Shown piece after piece: positions 1-8,748 of a stretch of 64,000 bases of DNA. Every line of letters starts with the position of its first letter. Position 1 is the first letter of the stretch. The notes under the pieces were generated by a model that saw nothing but the letters and a program-made list of their open reading frames with translations, did no database searches and was not told the DNA's origin. A program made the position numbers and the translations under genes. This DNA comes from Solirubrobacteraceae bacterium. GTDB lineage: Bacteria; Actinomycetota; Thermoleophilia; Solirubrobacterales; Solirubrobacteraceae. The DNA lies in assembly GCA_023230855.1 (NCBI GenBank), contig JALNWQ010000006.1:1-64000 (forward strand), in the 5' to 3' direction.

Positions 1-160
1 AACAACCAGAGGCACGACACATGAATCTGGACGCACCCACCCCAAACGGGACAGGCACGTATGCTGTTGCGTTTTCAAAGACCGCCACGCCCACTCGAAC
101 AGGACCCGAAGACCCTGAGGACGTCTGCCGGACAACTCCGGCGCGGGCCGCTCATCGTAG
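1..160 (-). promoter_or_regulatory. Probable rRNA operon promoter and leader (16S gene lies off the left edge)
   Basis: On the minus strand, 64-82 reads TCTTTGAAAACGCAACAGC, very like the conserved TCTTTGAAAAC element found just upstream of 16S rRNA in Gram-positive rRNA operons. A -10-like TACGAT lies about 70 bases upstream (154-159 on the plus strand). No protein reads well here. I infer a leader feeding a 16S gene beyond position 1. The 16S itself is not in the window, so this rests on the motif alone. Confidence 0.55.
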
Positions 161-314
161 CACAGTCGGTTGGTCCGGGGCCTGCCTCGTGAGGCTCGGT
201 CCCGGTCTTCCCGGTTGGGCTGCTCTGCAGCGGCCGAGGCAAGATACAGCTTCTTCACGTTCGTGCGTCGTGACCCTCTCGCGCCGCTCCGGTAGCGCCC
301 TTCGTCGGGGTCGC
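161..314. other. Intergenic stretch between tyrS and the rRNA leader
   Basis: No gene is seen. A short dyad, GCCTC/GAGGC, at about 185-196 could help end tyrS transcription, but there is no T-run and the loop is too small to call a terminator firmly. Confidence 0.4.
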
Positions 315-1511
315 TCAGGCGTCGACGGAGCGCACGCGCACCCGGGCGAATCGGCGCTTGCCGACGCGCACCACGCGTCCGTCGAGGTCCGCGCTCGGGA
401 CGTCGAGCCGCTCGGACGTCAGCGGCTCGTCGTCGGCCCGGACGCCGCCCTGGCCGAGCGCGCGGCGCGCCTCGGACCGCGACATGCCGAACGCGGCCGC
501 GAGCAACGCCGGCAGGTGGACGTCTCCGGCCTCGACCTCGATCTCGGGGACGTCGTCCGGGACTCCGCCGCCGAGGAAGACGCGGTCGAACTCCTCCTGC
601 GCACGCGCTCCGGAGCCGTCGCCCGCGAACCGGTCGCAGATCGCGCGGGCCAGCGCCCGCTTGCGCGTGCGGGCGTCCGCCGCGTCGTCGGGACCGAGGT
701 CGAGCGCCAGGAGGTCCCGCCACTGGTCGATCAGGCCGTCGGGGATCCGCATCGTGCGCCCGAAGATCTCCGTCGGCTCCTCGGTGACGCCGATGTGGTT
801 CCCGAGGGACTTCGACATCTTCTGGACGCCGTCGATCCCCACGAGAAGCGGCATGGTGAGCGTCGCCTGCTCCGGTCGGCCGTGCGCGCGCTGGACGTCA
901 CGGCCGAAGAGCACGTTGAACGTCTGGTCGGTGCCTCCGAGCTCGATGTCGGCCTCGACCGCGACCGAGTCGTAGCCCTGCAGCAGCGGATAGACGAACT
1001 CCAGCAGGCTGATCGGGCGTCCCTCCCGGTAGCGCTTGCTGAAGTCGTCGCGCTCGAGCAGCTGGGCGACCTTCGGGATGCGCGCCAGGGCGAGGAACTC
1101 GGTCATCGGCATGTCGAGCCACTCGCCGTTGCGGCGGACCTCCAGCCGCTCCGGAGCGGTGTCGAGGATCCTCCCGGCCTGCTCCTGGTACGTCCGGGCG
1201 TTCTCGTCGATGTCGTCGTCCCCGAGGACCGGTCGCGTCGCCGACCGGCCGCTCGGATCGCCGACCCGCGCCGTGTAGTCCCCCACGATGAGGACGACGC
1301 GGTGGCCGAGGTCCTGGAACTCCCGGAGCTTCTGGAGGACGACGACGTGGCCCAGGTGGATGTCGGGCGCCGTGGGGTCGATCCCGAGCTTGACCCGCAG
1401 CGGTCGGGACTCGCGCTCGGCGGCGGCGAGGCGCTCCTCGAGCGCCCCCGCAGGCTGGACGGCGGCGGCGTTGCGCGCCAGGTACTCGGCCGCGGACAGG
1501 GGATCGGACAT
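315..1511 (-). CDS. tyrS: Tyrosine--tRNA ligase
   Basis: Charges tRNA-Tyr with tyrosine in the cytoplasm. The 398-residue protein has the class I signature PTAPDIHLGH (HLGH at residues 52-55), which is the TyrZ-like variant, the nucleotide-binding segment around GDPSGRS (85-90), and KMSKS at 231-235. An S4-like RNA-binding domain fills roughly residues 335-398. Length is normal for the family. The start at 1511 is supported by the alignment of the N-terminus and by a -10-like TACCAT (1519-1524) only 7 bases upstream, which suggests a leaderless mRNA. It is divergent from the penicillin-binding protein gene and lies upstream of the probable rRNA leader. Confidence 0.97.
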   Translation of the reverse strand: MSDPLSAAEYLARNAAAVQPAGALEERLAAAERESRPLRVKLGIDPTAPDIHLGHVVVLQKLREFQDLGHRVVLIVGDYTARVGDPSGRSATRPVLGDDDIDENARTYQEQAGRILDTAPERLEVRRNGEWLDMPMTEFLALARIPKVAQLLERDDFSKRYREGRPISLLEFVYPLLQGYDSVAVEADIELGGTDQTFNVLFGRDVQRAHGRPEQATLTMPLLVGIDGVQKMSKSLGNHIGVTEEPTEIFGRTMRIPDGLIDQWRDLLALDLGPDDAADARTRKRALARAICDRFAGDGSGARAQEEFDRVFLGGGVPDDVPEIEVEAGDVHLPALLAAAFGMSRSEARRALGQGGVRADDEPLTSERLDVPSADLDGRVVRVGKRRFARVRVRSVDA

Positions 1512-1600
1512 CTCGACGATGGTAAATTACCCGGGTCGATCGCCCGTACGGGGCCGGGACGCGTTGCCGCCTGCCCGCCCGCCCCTCGACGACGTCCCCG

Positions 1601-4513
1601 ATGACCGACTCCACCGGACACCCCGGCCGGCGCCCCGGTCCCCCGGCCCGCGCCGCCGCGCCCGACGCAGGGCCGCCGCCCTCGCACCCCGCCGCCGGCG
1701 GGCGCGGCCGCGTGGCTCCTGCCCCGCCTCCCCCGCGGTCGACCGTCGGCGCCTTGGACGGCTCCTCCGACGCGGGCGCGCCGGCCGCGTCGGCGCCGGC
1801 GGGTCGCGCGCCGGCAGGCGGCGCGGCCGGCGCGCCCGCCCGGCCCGTCCGCCCTGCGGCGACCGCAGGGGCCGGTCGGGTTCCGACGCCCGCAGCGCCG
1901 GCAGCGCCCGCGGGGCCCGGCGGCCGTCCGACGCCCGGTCGTCCCACCGGTCCGACGCGACGTCGTGCGCGAGGGTCCGGCGACGGAGATCCGACGGCGG
2001 CGGCCCCGGCGCGCACGCCGTCCGGCGCCGTCGCGGCGCCGGACGGCTCCCCGCCCGCGGCGCGGCGTCGCGGTCGGCGTGACGACGCCACGGCGGCCGC
2101 GTCCGCGAACGCGGGTGCGCGCCGCGGGCGGAGGGCACCCCGGTCCACCGGTGCGGGCGGTGGCGGGCGTGGCCGGGGGCCGCGACGGCCGGGCGGCACT
2201 CCGGACCGGGGCGACCGACCGCGCCTGCGGTTCCGGTGGTTGCGCCTGCTCGGCCTGCTCGTGCCGATCGCCGCGCTCGCCGCGGTGTCGGCGATCTTCG
2301 GGATGATGATGGCGGTCTCGCGGGACCTGCCGGACCTCGACTCCGCCAGCGAGTTCCAGTCCGCCCGCAACACCGAGCTCCTCGACCGCAGCGGCCGTCG
2401 GATGGGCCTGCTCACCGGGCAGAACGCGCGGACGATCGTCACGTGGGACCAGATCTCGCCACGGATCAAGGACGCCGTCGTCGCGATGGAGGACGAGCGG
2501 TTCTGGGACAACGACCACGGCGTCGACCTGCGCGGCATCGCCCGCGCGTTCGTCCAGGACGTCGTGCAACGGCGCAAGGCGCAGGGCGGATCGACGATCG
2601 CCCAGCAGCTCGTCAAGCTCGCGCTCGAGAAGGAGGAGGAGCGCACCGTCCTCCAGAAGCTCCGCGAGATCGGCCTGGCGTTCCACATGTCCAAGCAGTG
2701 GAGCAAGCGGAAGATCATCACGACGTACCTCAACCGCGTGTACTTCGGCAACGGGGCGTACGGCATCGAGACCGCCGCCAAGACGTACTTCGGCAAGCAG
2801 CCCGAGCACGCCGGTTGCGCCCCACCCCGCAACCCGTGCGCCAAGAACCTGTCGGTCGCGCAATCCGCGCTCCTGGCCGCCGTCATCGCGTCGCCGAGCG
2901 GCTTCGACCCGACCCAGCACCCCGACGCGGCGCTGTCCCGTCGGGACATCGTCCTGCAGAAGATGCTCGAGCAGGGACGGATCGACCGCGCCGAGTACGA
3001 CGCCGCGATCGCCGAGCCGATCCCGTCGTCCGACGAGATCGAGCCGCCGACGCTCAGCGTCCGCAATCCGTACTTCGCGTCGTGGGTCAGCGCCCAGCTC
3101 GTCGACCGCTACGGCGCCCGCCGCACCTACGAGGGTGGCCTGACCGTCAGGACGACGCTCGACCAGTCGATCCAGAACGCGGCCGAGAAGGCGATCGGCA
3201 CCTACCTCGGCCGGCCCGACGGCCCGCAGGCGTCGCTCGTCGCGATCGACAACCGCACCGGCGAGGTCCGGGCGATGGTGGGCGGCTCGAACTACCGCGA
3301 GAAGCCGTTCAACCTCGCGACGCAGAGCTCGCGCCAGCCCGGCTCGGCGTTCAAGCCGTTCGTGCTCGCCCAGGCGCTCCGGCAGGGGACGTCGATCAAC
3401 AAGACGTACGAGTCGAGGAAGCGGTCGTTCCGGGTGAAGGACGAGGGCGGCCGCACCGAGACGTTCACCGTCACCAACGACCACAACGCCTACTCCGGGA
3501 CCACGACGCTCGGGCGGGCGCTGACGTGGTCCGACAACACGGTGTTCGCCCAGGTCGGGATCGACACCGGCGTCAAGAGGATCGCGACGCTGATCCGCCG
3601 CATGGGCATCCGCACCCCCGTGTCGCACAACGCCGCGCTCGTGCTCGGCGCTCCGCGGCAGGGCGTGACCCCGCTGGACATGGCCCACGCCTACGAGACG
3701 TTCGCCACCCGCGGCCTGCGGATCAACGGCACCCTCGGCGCCCCCAACGGCGGACCGGTCGGGATCCTCAAGGTCGAGGACGGCGAGCGGACCGTCGGCC
3801 GCAACCGGGCGCGCCGCGTGCGGGTGATCTCGCCCGAGGTCGCCGACGTCACCACCGCGGCGATGCGGACCGTCGTGTCGACCGGCACCGGCAAGCGGGC
3901 CGCCTACGGCGGATTCGCCGCGGGCAAGACCGGCACCACCGAGAACAACGCCGACGCCTGGTTCGTCGGGTTCAGCAAGCGGCTGACCGTCGCGGTGTGG
4001 GTCGGCTACCCGGACTCCGGCAAGCCGATGCAGACCGAGTACCAGGGCGGCCCCGTGGAGGGCGGCACCTACCCGGCCGCGATCTGGGGGACGTTCATGG
4101 GGCTCGCCGAGGGGATCCTCGACTCGCGGCAGCCCAAGGACGCGCCCGAGCCCGAGGGCGACGACGTCCCCGTCGACGACGGCGAGCCGACGGTCCCGGC
4201 CGCGGGCGCCCCGGCCCCGTCGGGCGACGGCGGCGCATCCGGCCCGTCGACCGGCGGTGGGACGTCCACCGGCGGCTCCGGACCGTCGTCGGGCTCCGCC
4301 GGGAGCGGCGCGGGGTCCGACGGGTCCGGCGGCTCCGGTGGTGGATCGGGCGGCGGATCCGGCGCCGGGTCGTCGTCCGGCGCCGGCCAGGTCGCCCCGG
4401 AGCCCACGCCCACCCCGACCCCGGCCCCGTCGGGGGCCGGTGGCTCCGGGACCGGTGGCGGCGGGTCGGGCGGTGGCGCCGACGACTCCGGCGGCGCCGT
4501 GCCGCTCGGCTGA
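1601..4513 (+). CDS. Bifunctional class A penicillin-binding protein (PBP1A/PonA-like)
   Basis: Polymerises and crosslinks peptidoglycan at the outer face of the membrane. Residues 1-210 are a Pro/Ala/Gly/Arg-rich disordered cytoplasmic tail. A membrane segment follows (about 214-234). The GT51 transglycosylase has its catalytic Glu at about 297 (MEDERFW) and GGSTIAQQL. The transpeptidase carries SAFK (Ser582, Lys585), SDN (644-646) and KTG (776-778). The last 130 residues or so (842-970) are acidic, then Gly/Ser-rich with PTPTPTP. At 970 residues it is longer than typical because of the two tails; no PASTA domain is seen. The start is uncertain, since no clear Shine-Dalgarno precedes 1601 and a later start inside the low-complexity tail is possible. 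Confidence 0.93.
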   Translation: MTDSTGHPGRRPGPPARAAAPDAGPPPSHPAAGGRGRVAPAPPPPRSTVGALDGSSDAGAPAASAPAGRAPAGGAAGAPARPVRPAATAGAGRVPTPAAPAAPAGPGGRPTPGRPTGPTRRRARGSGDGDPTAAAPARTPSGAVAAPDGSPPAARRRGRRDDATAAASANAGARRGRRAPRSTGAGGGGRGRGPRRPGGTPDRGDRPRLRFRWLRLLGLLVPIAALAAVSAIFGMMMAVSRDLPDLDSASEFQSARNTELLDRSGRRMGLLTGQNARTIVTWDQISPRIKDAVVAMEDERFWDNDHGVDLRGIARAFVQDVVQRRKAQGGSTIAQQLVKLALEKEEERTVLQKLREIGLAFHMSKQWSKRKIITTYLNRVYFGNGAYGIETAAKTYFGKQPEHAGCAPPRNPCAKNLSVAQSALLAAVIASPSGFDPTQHPDAALSRRDIVLQKMLEQGRIDRAEYDAAIAEPIPSSDEIEPPTLSVRNPYFASWVSAQLVDRYGARRTYEGGLTVRTTLDQSIQNAAEKAIGTYLGRPDGPQASLVAIDNRTGEVRAMVGGSNYREKPFNLATQSSRQPGSAFKPFVLAQALRQGTSINKTYESRKRSFRVKDEGGRTETFTVTNDHNAYSGTTTLGRALTWSDNTVFAQVGIDTGVKRIATLIRRMGIRTPVSHNAALVLGAPRQGVTPLDMAHAYETFATRGLRINGTLGAPNGGPVGILKVEDGERTVGRNRARRVRVISPEVADVTTAAMRTVVSTGTGKRAAYGGFAAGKTGTTENNADAWFVGFSKRLTVAVWVGYPDSGKPMQTEYQGGPVEGGTYPAAIWGTFMGLAEGILDSRQPKDAPEPEGDDVPVDDGEPTVPAAGAPAPSGDGGASGPSTGGGTSTGGSGPSSGSAGSGAGSDGSGGSGGGSGGGSGAGSSSGAGQVAPEPTPTPTPAPSGAGGSGTGGGGSGGGADDSGGAVPLG

Positions 4514-4549
4514 CCGCTCGGGCCACCGCAGCGTCGCCGGACACGCCGA

Positions 4550-5209
4550 TCAGCGCCGTCGCGACGGTCGACGCGCCATCCCCGGCGGCAACGTCGACGA
4601 CACGTCCGGGCTCGACGCGTCGACCCACCGCCACGGCAGGTCCTTCGCCCGCGAGATGCCGATCCGCGGGCCGCTGACCGGCTCCACCGGCCGGTCGTCG
4701 TGCGCCGCGGTGACGATCCGGATGCGACCGGTCGCCAGATCGACCCCGTCGTCGTCCAGGGAGATCCCGAGCGCGAGGGTCAGCCGGCCCGGGCCGGACG
4801 TCAGCTCGGCGTCGCGACGGCCGGGACGCCGCGACCGCACCAGATCGACGCCCTCCAGCGGCTCGACGGCCCGTAGCAGCACCCCGGCCGCGACGCCGTC
4901 GGTCTCGCAGACCGCGTTGAGGCAGGCGTGGAGCCCGTGCGAGCGGTAGACGTAGCCCCGCCCCGGCGGGCCGAACAGCACCCGGGTCCGTGCGGTTGGC
5001 GCCGGCGCGCGCGGGGGCTCCCGGTATCCATGCGACGCCCCCTCGCGCTGGTGGTACGCCTCGGTCTCGACGATCCGGGCCACCACCCCGCCGACGACGA
5101 GTCGACAGCCCAGGAGGTCCGGCGCCACCTCCTCGACCGGTCGCGCGTAGAACGCGACCGGGAGCGGCACGGAGCCGGGCTCCGGGGCCACCGGGGCGCC
5201 CGCCGACAC
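4550..5209 (-). CDS. DNA-3-methyladenine glycosylase (AAG/MPG family)
   Basis: Base-excision repair enzyme that removes alkylated purines such as 3-methyladenine from DNA. The family core is visible: DLLGCRLV, then VETEAYHQREGASHG with the putative catalytic Glu, GPPGRGYVYRSHGLHACLN, LLRAVEPL, and GPGRLTLALGI. The C-terminal PWRWVDASSPDVS matches the family end. Length (219) is normal. The GTG start is one base after the argH stop, so it is cotranscribed and probably translationally coupled with argH. The last 15 residues are basic and low in complexity. Confidence 0.93.
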   Translation of the reverse strand: MSAGAPVAPEPGSVPLPVAFYARPVEEVAPDLLGCRLVVGGVVARIVETEAYHQREGASHGYREPPRAPAPTARTRVLFGPPGRGYVYRSHGLHACLNAVCETDGVAAGVLLRAVEPLEGVDLVRSRRPGRRDAELTSGPGRLTLALGISLDDDGVDLATGRIRIVTAAHDDRPVEPVSGPRIGISRAKDLPWRWVDASSPDVSSTLPPGMARRPSRRR

Positions 5210-5210
5210 G

Positions 5211-6572
5211 TCAGCCGAGCAGCGCCCGGGCGAGGTCGAGCTGCTCGGCGACGCGGGCCGACGACGTACCGCCCTCGCTCTGCTTGCGCTCGAGCAGCGA
5301 CCGCGGCTCGATCACGTCGCGGATCCACGGCCCCAGGTGCTCGCTCTGGGCGACGAGCTCGGCGTCGGAGAGCTCCGACAGCGTCCGTCCCGACTCGACC
5401 GCCTCGCGGACGAGGCCGCCGACGATGGCGTGGCACTGCCGGAACGGCACGCCGCGCTTGACGAGCTCGTCGGCGAGGTCGGTCGCGGCGAGCAGCTCGT
5501 CGGCGGCGGCCGCGGCCATCCGGTCGGCGCGGAACGTCGCGCCCCCGATCATCCCCGCCGCGGCGGCGAGCGCCTGGTCGAGCGTGTCCGCGGCGTCGAA
5601 GACGTGCTCCTTGTCCTCCTGCAGGTCCTTGTTGTACGTCAGCGGCAACGCGTGGATGACGCCGTGGAGCGCCGACAGGTGCCCGACGATCCGCGGGGCC
5701 TTCGCCCGCAGCAGCTCCGCGCAGTCGGGGTTCTTCTTCTGCGGCATGAGCGAGCTGCCCGACGACCAGGCGTCCGGCAGGGTGAGGAACCCGAACTCCT
5801 CGCTCGCCCACTGGACGATCTCCTGGCCCAGCCGGGAGAGGTGCGTCGCGCAGGTAGCGGCCGCGTTGAGGTAGTCGAGGGCGTAGTCGCGGTTGGACAC
5901 GCCGTCGATCGAGTTCGGGGCCGGGGCGTCGAAGCCGAGCTCGGCCGCCGTCATCGTCCGGTCGGTGTCGAAGTTCACCCCCGCCAGCGCACCGGAGCCG
6001 AGCGGCATCCGGCGCATCGCCTGCTCCCGGGCGAACCGGAACCGCGCCCGGTCGCGCTCGAGCATCCACACGTAGGCCAGGAGGTGATGGGCGAGGTACA
6101 CCGGCTGCGCGCGCTGGAGGTGGGTGTAGGCGGGCATCGGCCAGTCGGCGTGCGCGGTGGCGACGTCGATCAGCACGCGCATGAGCCGCTCGATCCCCGC
6201 GATCGCCCGCTCGGCGGCCTCGCCGGTCCACAGCGCGAAGTCGGTGGCCACCTGGTCGTTGCGGGACCGGGCGGTGTGGAGGCGGGCCCCGGGGTCGCCG
6301 ACGAGCGCCGTGAGGTGGCGCTCGATCGCCATGTGGATGTCCTCGTCCTCCGCCCCGAAGGGGAAGGTGCCGTCGGCGAGCTTCGCCTCGATGACGTCGA
6401 ACCCGCCGAGGATCGCGTCGAGGTCGTCCTGGCCGATGACCCCGCGGGCGGCGAGCATCCGGGCGTGGGCGCGCGAGCCACGGATGTCCTGTGGCCACAT
6501 CCGCCGGTCGAACCCGAGGCTCGTGTTCATCTCCCGGAAGACGGGGTCCTGCGGCTCGGCGAAGCGTCCCAT
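5211..6572 (-). CDS. argH: Argininosuccinate lyase
   Basis: Last step of arginine synthesis: splits argininosuccinate into arginine and fumarate. The 453-residue fumarase/aspartase-superfamily protein shows TARSRNDQ (100-107), THLQRAQP (150-157) and the signature GSSLMPQKKNPD (272-283) on the flexible catalytic loop. A TAGACT element (6583-6588) sits 10 bases before the ATG, suggesting a very short or absent leader. The next gene downstream is a DNA glycosylase; no other arg genes are in the window, so the arginine pathway is split across the genome. Confidence 0.97.
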   Translation of the reverse strand: MGRFAEPQDPVFREMNTSLGFDRRMWPQDIRGSRAHARMLAARGVIGQDDLDAILGGFDVIEAKLADGTFPFGAEDEDIHMAIERHLTALVGDPGARLHTARSRNDQVATDFALWTGEAAERAIAGIERLMRVLIDVATAHADWPMPAYTHLQRAQPVYLAHHLLAYVWMLERDRARFRFAREQAMRRMPLGSGALAGVNFDTDRTMTAAELGFDAPAPNSIDGVSNRDYALDYLNAAATCATHLSRLGQEIVQWASEEFGFLTLPDAWSSGSSLMPQKKNPDCAELLRAKAPRIVGHLSALHGVIHALPLTYNKDLQEDKEHVFDAADTLDQALAAAAGMIGGATFRADRMAAAAADELLAATDLADELVKRGVPFRQCHAIVGGLVREAVESGRTLSELSDAELVAQSEHLGPWIRDVIEPRSLLERKQSEGGTSSARVAEQLDLARALLG

Positions 6573-6617
6573 GAGGCACCGCAGTCTAGGTGCGGCGGCG
6601 CCCCGTCGGCCGGCGGG

Positions 6618-7499
6618 TCAGTCCCCGGAGACCCCGGCGGGGGCCCGGTCCGCGTCGACGACCGACGTCGGGACCGGCGGCGGCGCGCTCGTCGTCGGAT
6701 CCGCGACCCCGGCCGCGTCGGGAACGGGCGTCCCCGGCTCGCGGCCGACGACCGCGCCGATGAGCCAGATGACGATCGCCCCCAGGCCGAGGGTCACGAG
6801 CGAAGCCGGGTACGTCGCCCAGTACGACGCGTCGGCGTTCAACGCGGCGTGGGTCGGGTAGCCGACGCCGGCGTTCACCGCGCCGTCGGTCATGAAGAGG
6901 ATCGGGGCGACGAGCGCCACCGCCGCGCCACGCAGGTGATGGCGCAGGGCGTAGATCACCGCGCCGCCGGCGATCGCCACGAGGGAGTGCATGAAGCCCC
7001 ACCACATCGGGTGGCCCCAGACGTCGAACGGGGCATTGCCGTAGTACGCGTAGACGTCGGTCACGACGGCGGGGACCTCGAGCAGCCAGTCGACCGCGGC
7101 GAACGCCACCCAGAGCTTGAACAGGCCCTTGCGGTCGATCCCCCGCTCCAGCAGGCGGAAGGTGAGGTAGGCGAGCCCGCCGACGTACCACGGGTAGATC
7201 AGCGGCACGAACAGCGGCATCTCGCGGTCGAGCAGCGTGAACGTGCCCATCGACCCGTTCTCGGGCAGGTACACGAGGCCCATGACGTCGACGAACGGCT
7301 CGTAGAGCGAGGCGAGCAGGCCGCCGAGGAGGCACCACAGCAGCAGCGGCCCGCGGCCGGTCGACAGGTGCCGGATCCCGAGGACGACGAGCGCGACCGT
7401 CGGGACGGTGCCGGCGATCGTGAAGAGCAGCTCCTCCGTCTGCGGCATCTCGATGTGCAGGGGGGGCTGCGGCAGCGCCGCCAGGAGCTCGGGCATCAC
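6618..7499 (-). CDS. Seven-helix integral membrane protein of unknown function
   Basis: I do not recognise the family. About seven hydrophobic helices span residues 10-270 (for example LLFTIAGTVPTVALVVLGI, LLLWCLLGGLLASLYEPFV, WATYPASLVTLGLGAIVIWL), joined by loops rich in Tyr, Trp, Pro and acidic residues such as LYEPFVDVMG and YYGNAPFDVWGHPMWWGFMHS. These conserved-looking polar residues within helices hint at an enzyme or carrier rather than a structural protein. The last 35 residues are a Pro/Ala-rich tail. GTG-ATG start codons occur in tandem at 7499, preceded by a GAGGGA Shine-Dalgarno. It lies 121 bp downstream of the DegT aminotransferase on the same strand. Confidence 0.8.
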   Translation of the reverse strand: MMPELLAALPQPPLHIEMPQTEELLFTIAGTVPTVALVVLGIRHLSTGRGPLLLWCLLGGLLASLYEPFVDVMGLVYLPENGSMGTFTLLDREMPLFVPLIYPWYVGGLAYLTFRLLERGIDRKGLFKLWVAFAAVDWLLEVPAVVTDVYAYYGNAPFDVWGHPMWWGFMHSLVAIAGGAVIYALRHHLRGAAVALVAPILFMTDGAVNAGVGYPTHAALNADASYWATYPASLVTLGLGAIVIWLIGAVVGREPGTPVPDAAGVADPTTSAPPPVPTSVVDADRAPAGVSGD

Positions 7500-7620
7500 G
7501 TCGGGTCCCTCGGGCCGGACGGGAGCGTCGCAAGCACGCCCCGCGTCGTGTACTCCCCAGACCGTACCAGGAATCGAACACGACGTCCAGATCGCGCGTC
7601 CGGATCCTGACGCCGGACGC

Positions 7621-8748
7621 CTACGGAGCCAGGACCGCGGCGAGGTCGTCCGCGACGCGGGCGACCTGGGACTCGGTCATCTCGGGGAAGAACGGCAGCG
7701 ACAGGCCGCGATCCGCGGCGTCCTCGGCGACCGGGAACTGGCCGTCGCGGAACCCGAACCGCTCGCGGTAGAACGAGAACCGGTGGATCGCCGGGAGGTA
7801 CGGCCGCGTCTGGATCCCACGGTCGGCGAGGGCCCGGATCGTCGCGTCGCGGTCGACACCGCGCGGGGTGCGCACGACGTAGACGAACCACGACCGCTCC
7901 CCCTCGGCCGAGCGGTCCGGCAGGAGCTCGAGGCCGGTCCGGTCGACGAGGTCGGCGAGCGCCGCGCGGTACCACCCGGCGACGCGGCGGCGGTCGGCGA
8001 GCATGCCGTCCAACCGGTCGAGCTGGACGATGCCCAGCGCGCACTGCAGGTCGCTCAGCCGATAGTTGAATCCCAGCCGGTCGTGGTCGAGCCACTGCAT
8101 GTCCGGGGCGCGCCCCTGGTTGCGCTCGCTGTCGATCCGGGCCTTGACGCCCGCGTCGGCGGTGGCGACCAGGCCCCCCTCGCCCGTGGTGATCTGCTTG
8201 TTGGCGTAGAAGGCGAAGATCGTCGGATGGCCGCGCCCGCCGACGGGGACGCCGTCGGCGTGGACAGCCCCGAGGGCCTGGGCGGCGTCCTCGACGACCG
8301 GATGCCCGAGGCGCTCGATGGCCGGGACGTCGGCCGGCAGCCCGAAGATGTGTACCGGCAGCACCGCGGCGGTGCGCCCGGTGACCGCGGACGCGACCGC
8401 GTCGGCGGTGACGTTGAGCGTCACCGGATCGACGTCGACGAACACCGGCGTCGCCCCCTGCATGAGCACCGTGTTCGCGGTGGCGATGAACGAGAACGGC
8501 GACGTGACGACCTCGTGCCCCGGGCCGTCGACCCCCACGGCGCGGAGCGCGAGGTGCAGCGCCGCGGTGCCCGACGACACCGCGGCCGCGTGCGGCACGC
8601 CGAGCCGCTCGGCGAACCGCTGCTCGAAGGTCGTGAGTCGCGGGCCGAGCGAGAGGTGCCGCGAGCGCAGCACCTCGAGCACCGCCCGCTCCTCCGCCTC
8701 CCCGATCACCGGGCGGGCGACCGGGATCGGGGGACGGGCGTCGGTCAC
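7621..8748 (-). CDS. DegT/DnrJ/EryC1-family PLP aminotransferase
   Basis: PLP-dependent enzyme of the family that aminates keto-sugars for polysaccharide or antibiotic synthesis. The 375-residue protein has SSGTAALHLAL (58-68), VEDAAQALGA (152-161), and the PLP lysine in FYANKQITTGEGG (about Lys184). The GTG start overlaps the stop of the upstream citramalate synthase gene by 4 bp (GTGA), so translation is probably coupled. That is odd company for a sugar aminotransferase, since no other sugar-modifying gene is nearby. A role on an amino-acid-related keto acid cannot be excluded. Family assignment is firm; substrate unknown. Confidence 0.92.
   Translation of the reverse strand: MTDARPPIPVARPVIGEAEERAVLEVLRSRHLSLGPRLTTFEQRFAERLGVPHAAAVSSGTAALHLALRAVGVDGPGHEVVTSPFSFIATANTVLMQGATPVFVDVDPVTLNVTADAVASAVTGRTAAVLPVHIFGLPADVPAIERLGHPVVEDAAQALGAVHADGVPVGGRGHPTIFAFYANKQITTGEGGLVATADAGVKARIDSERNQGRAPDMQWLDHDRLGFNYRLSDLQCALGIVQLDRLDGMLADRRRVAGWYRAALADLVDRTGLELLPDRSAEGERSWFVYVVRTPRGVDRDATIRALADRGIQTRPYLPAIHRFSFYRERFGFRDGQFPVAEDAADRGLSLPFFPEMTESQVARVADDLAAVLAP

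Noticed and set aside
1512..1600. T-box leader for tyrS
   Set aside because: Only a few bases precede the start after the TACCAT element and no T-box sequence is visible.
21..1604. Long open frame antisense to tyrS
   Set aside because: No recognisable domain, Arg/Ala/Asp-rich composition typical of the complement of GC-rich genes, while tyrS is unambiguous on the other strand.
7540..7600. tRNA-like TTCGATTCC string on the minus strand
   Set aside because: It recalls a T-arm, but no acceptor, D or anticodon stems can be built around it; more likely promoter DNA of the membrane-protein gene.
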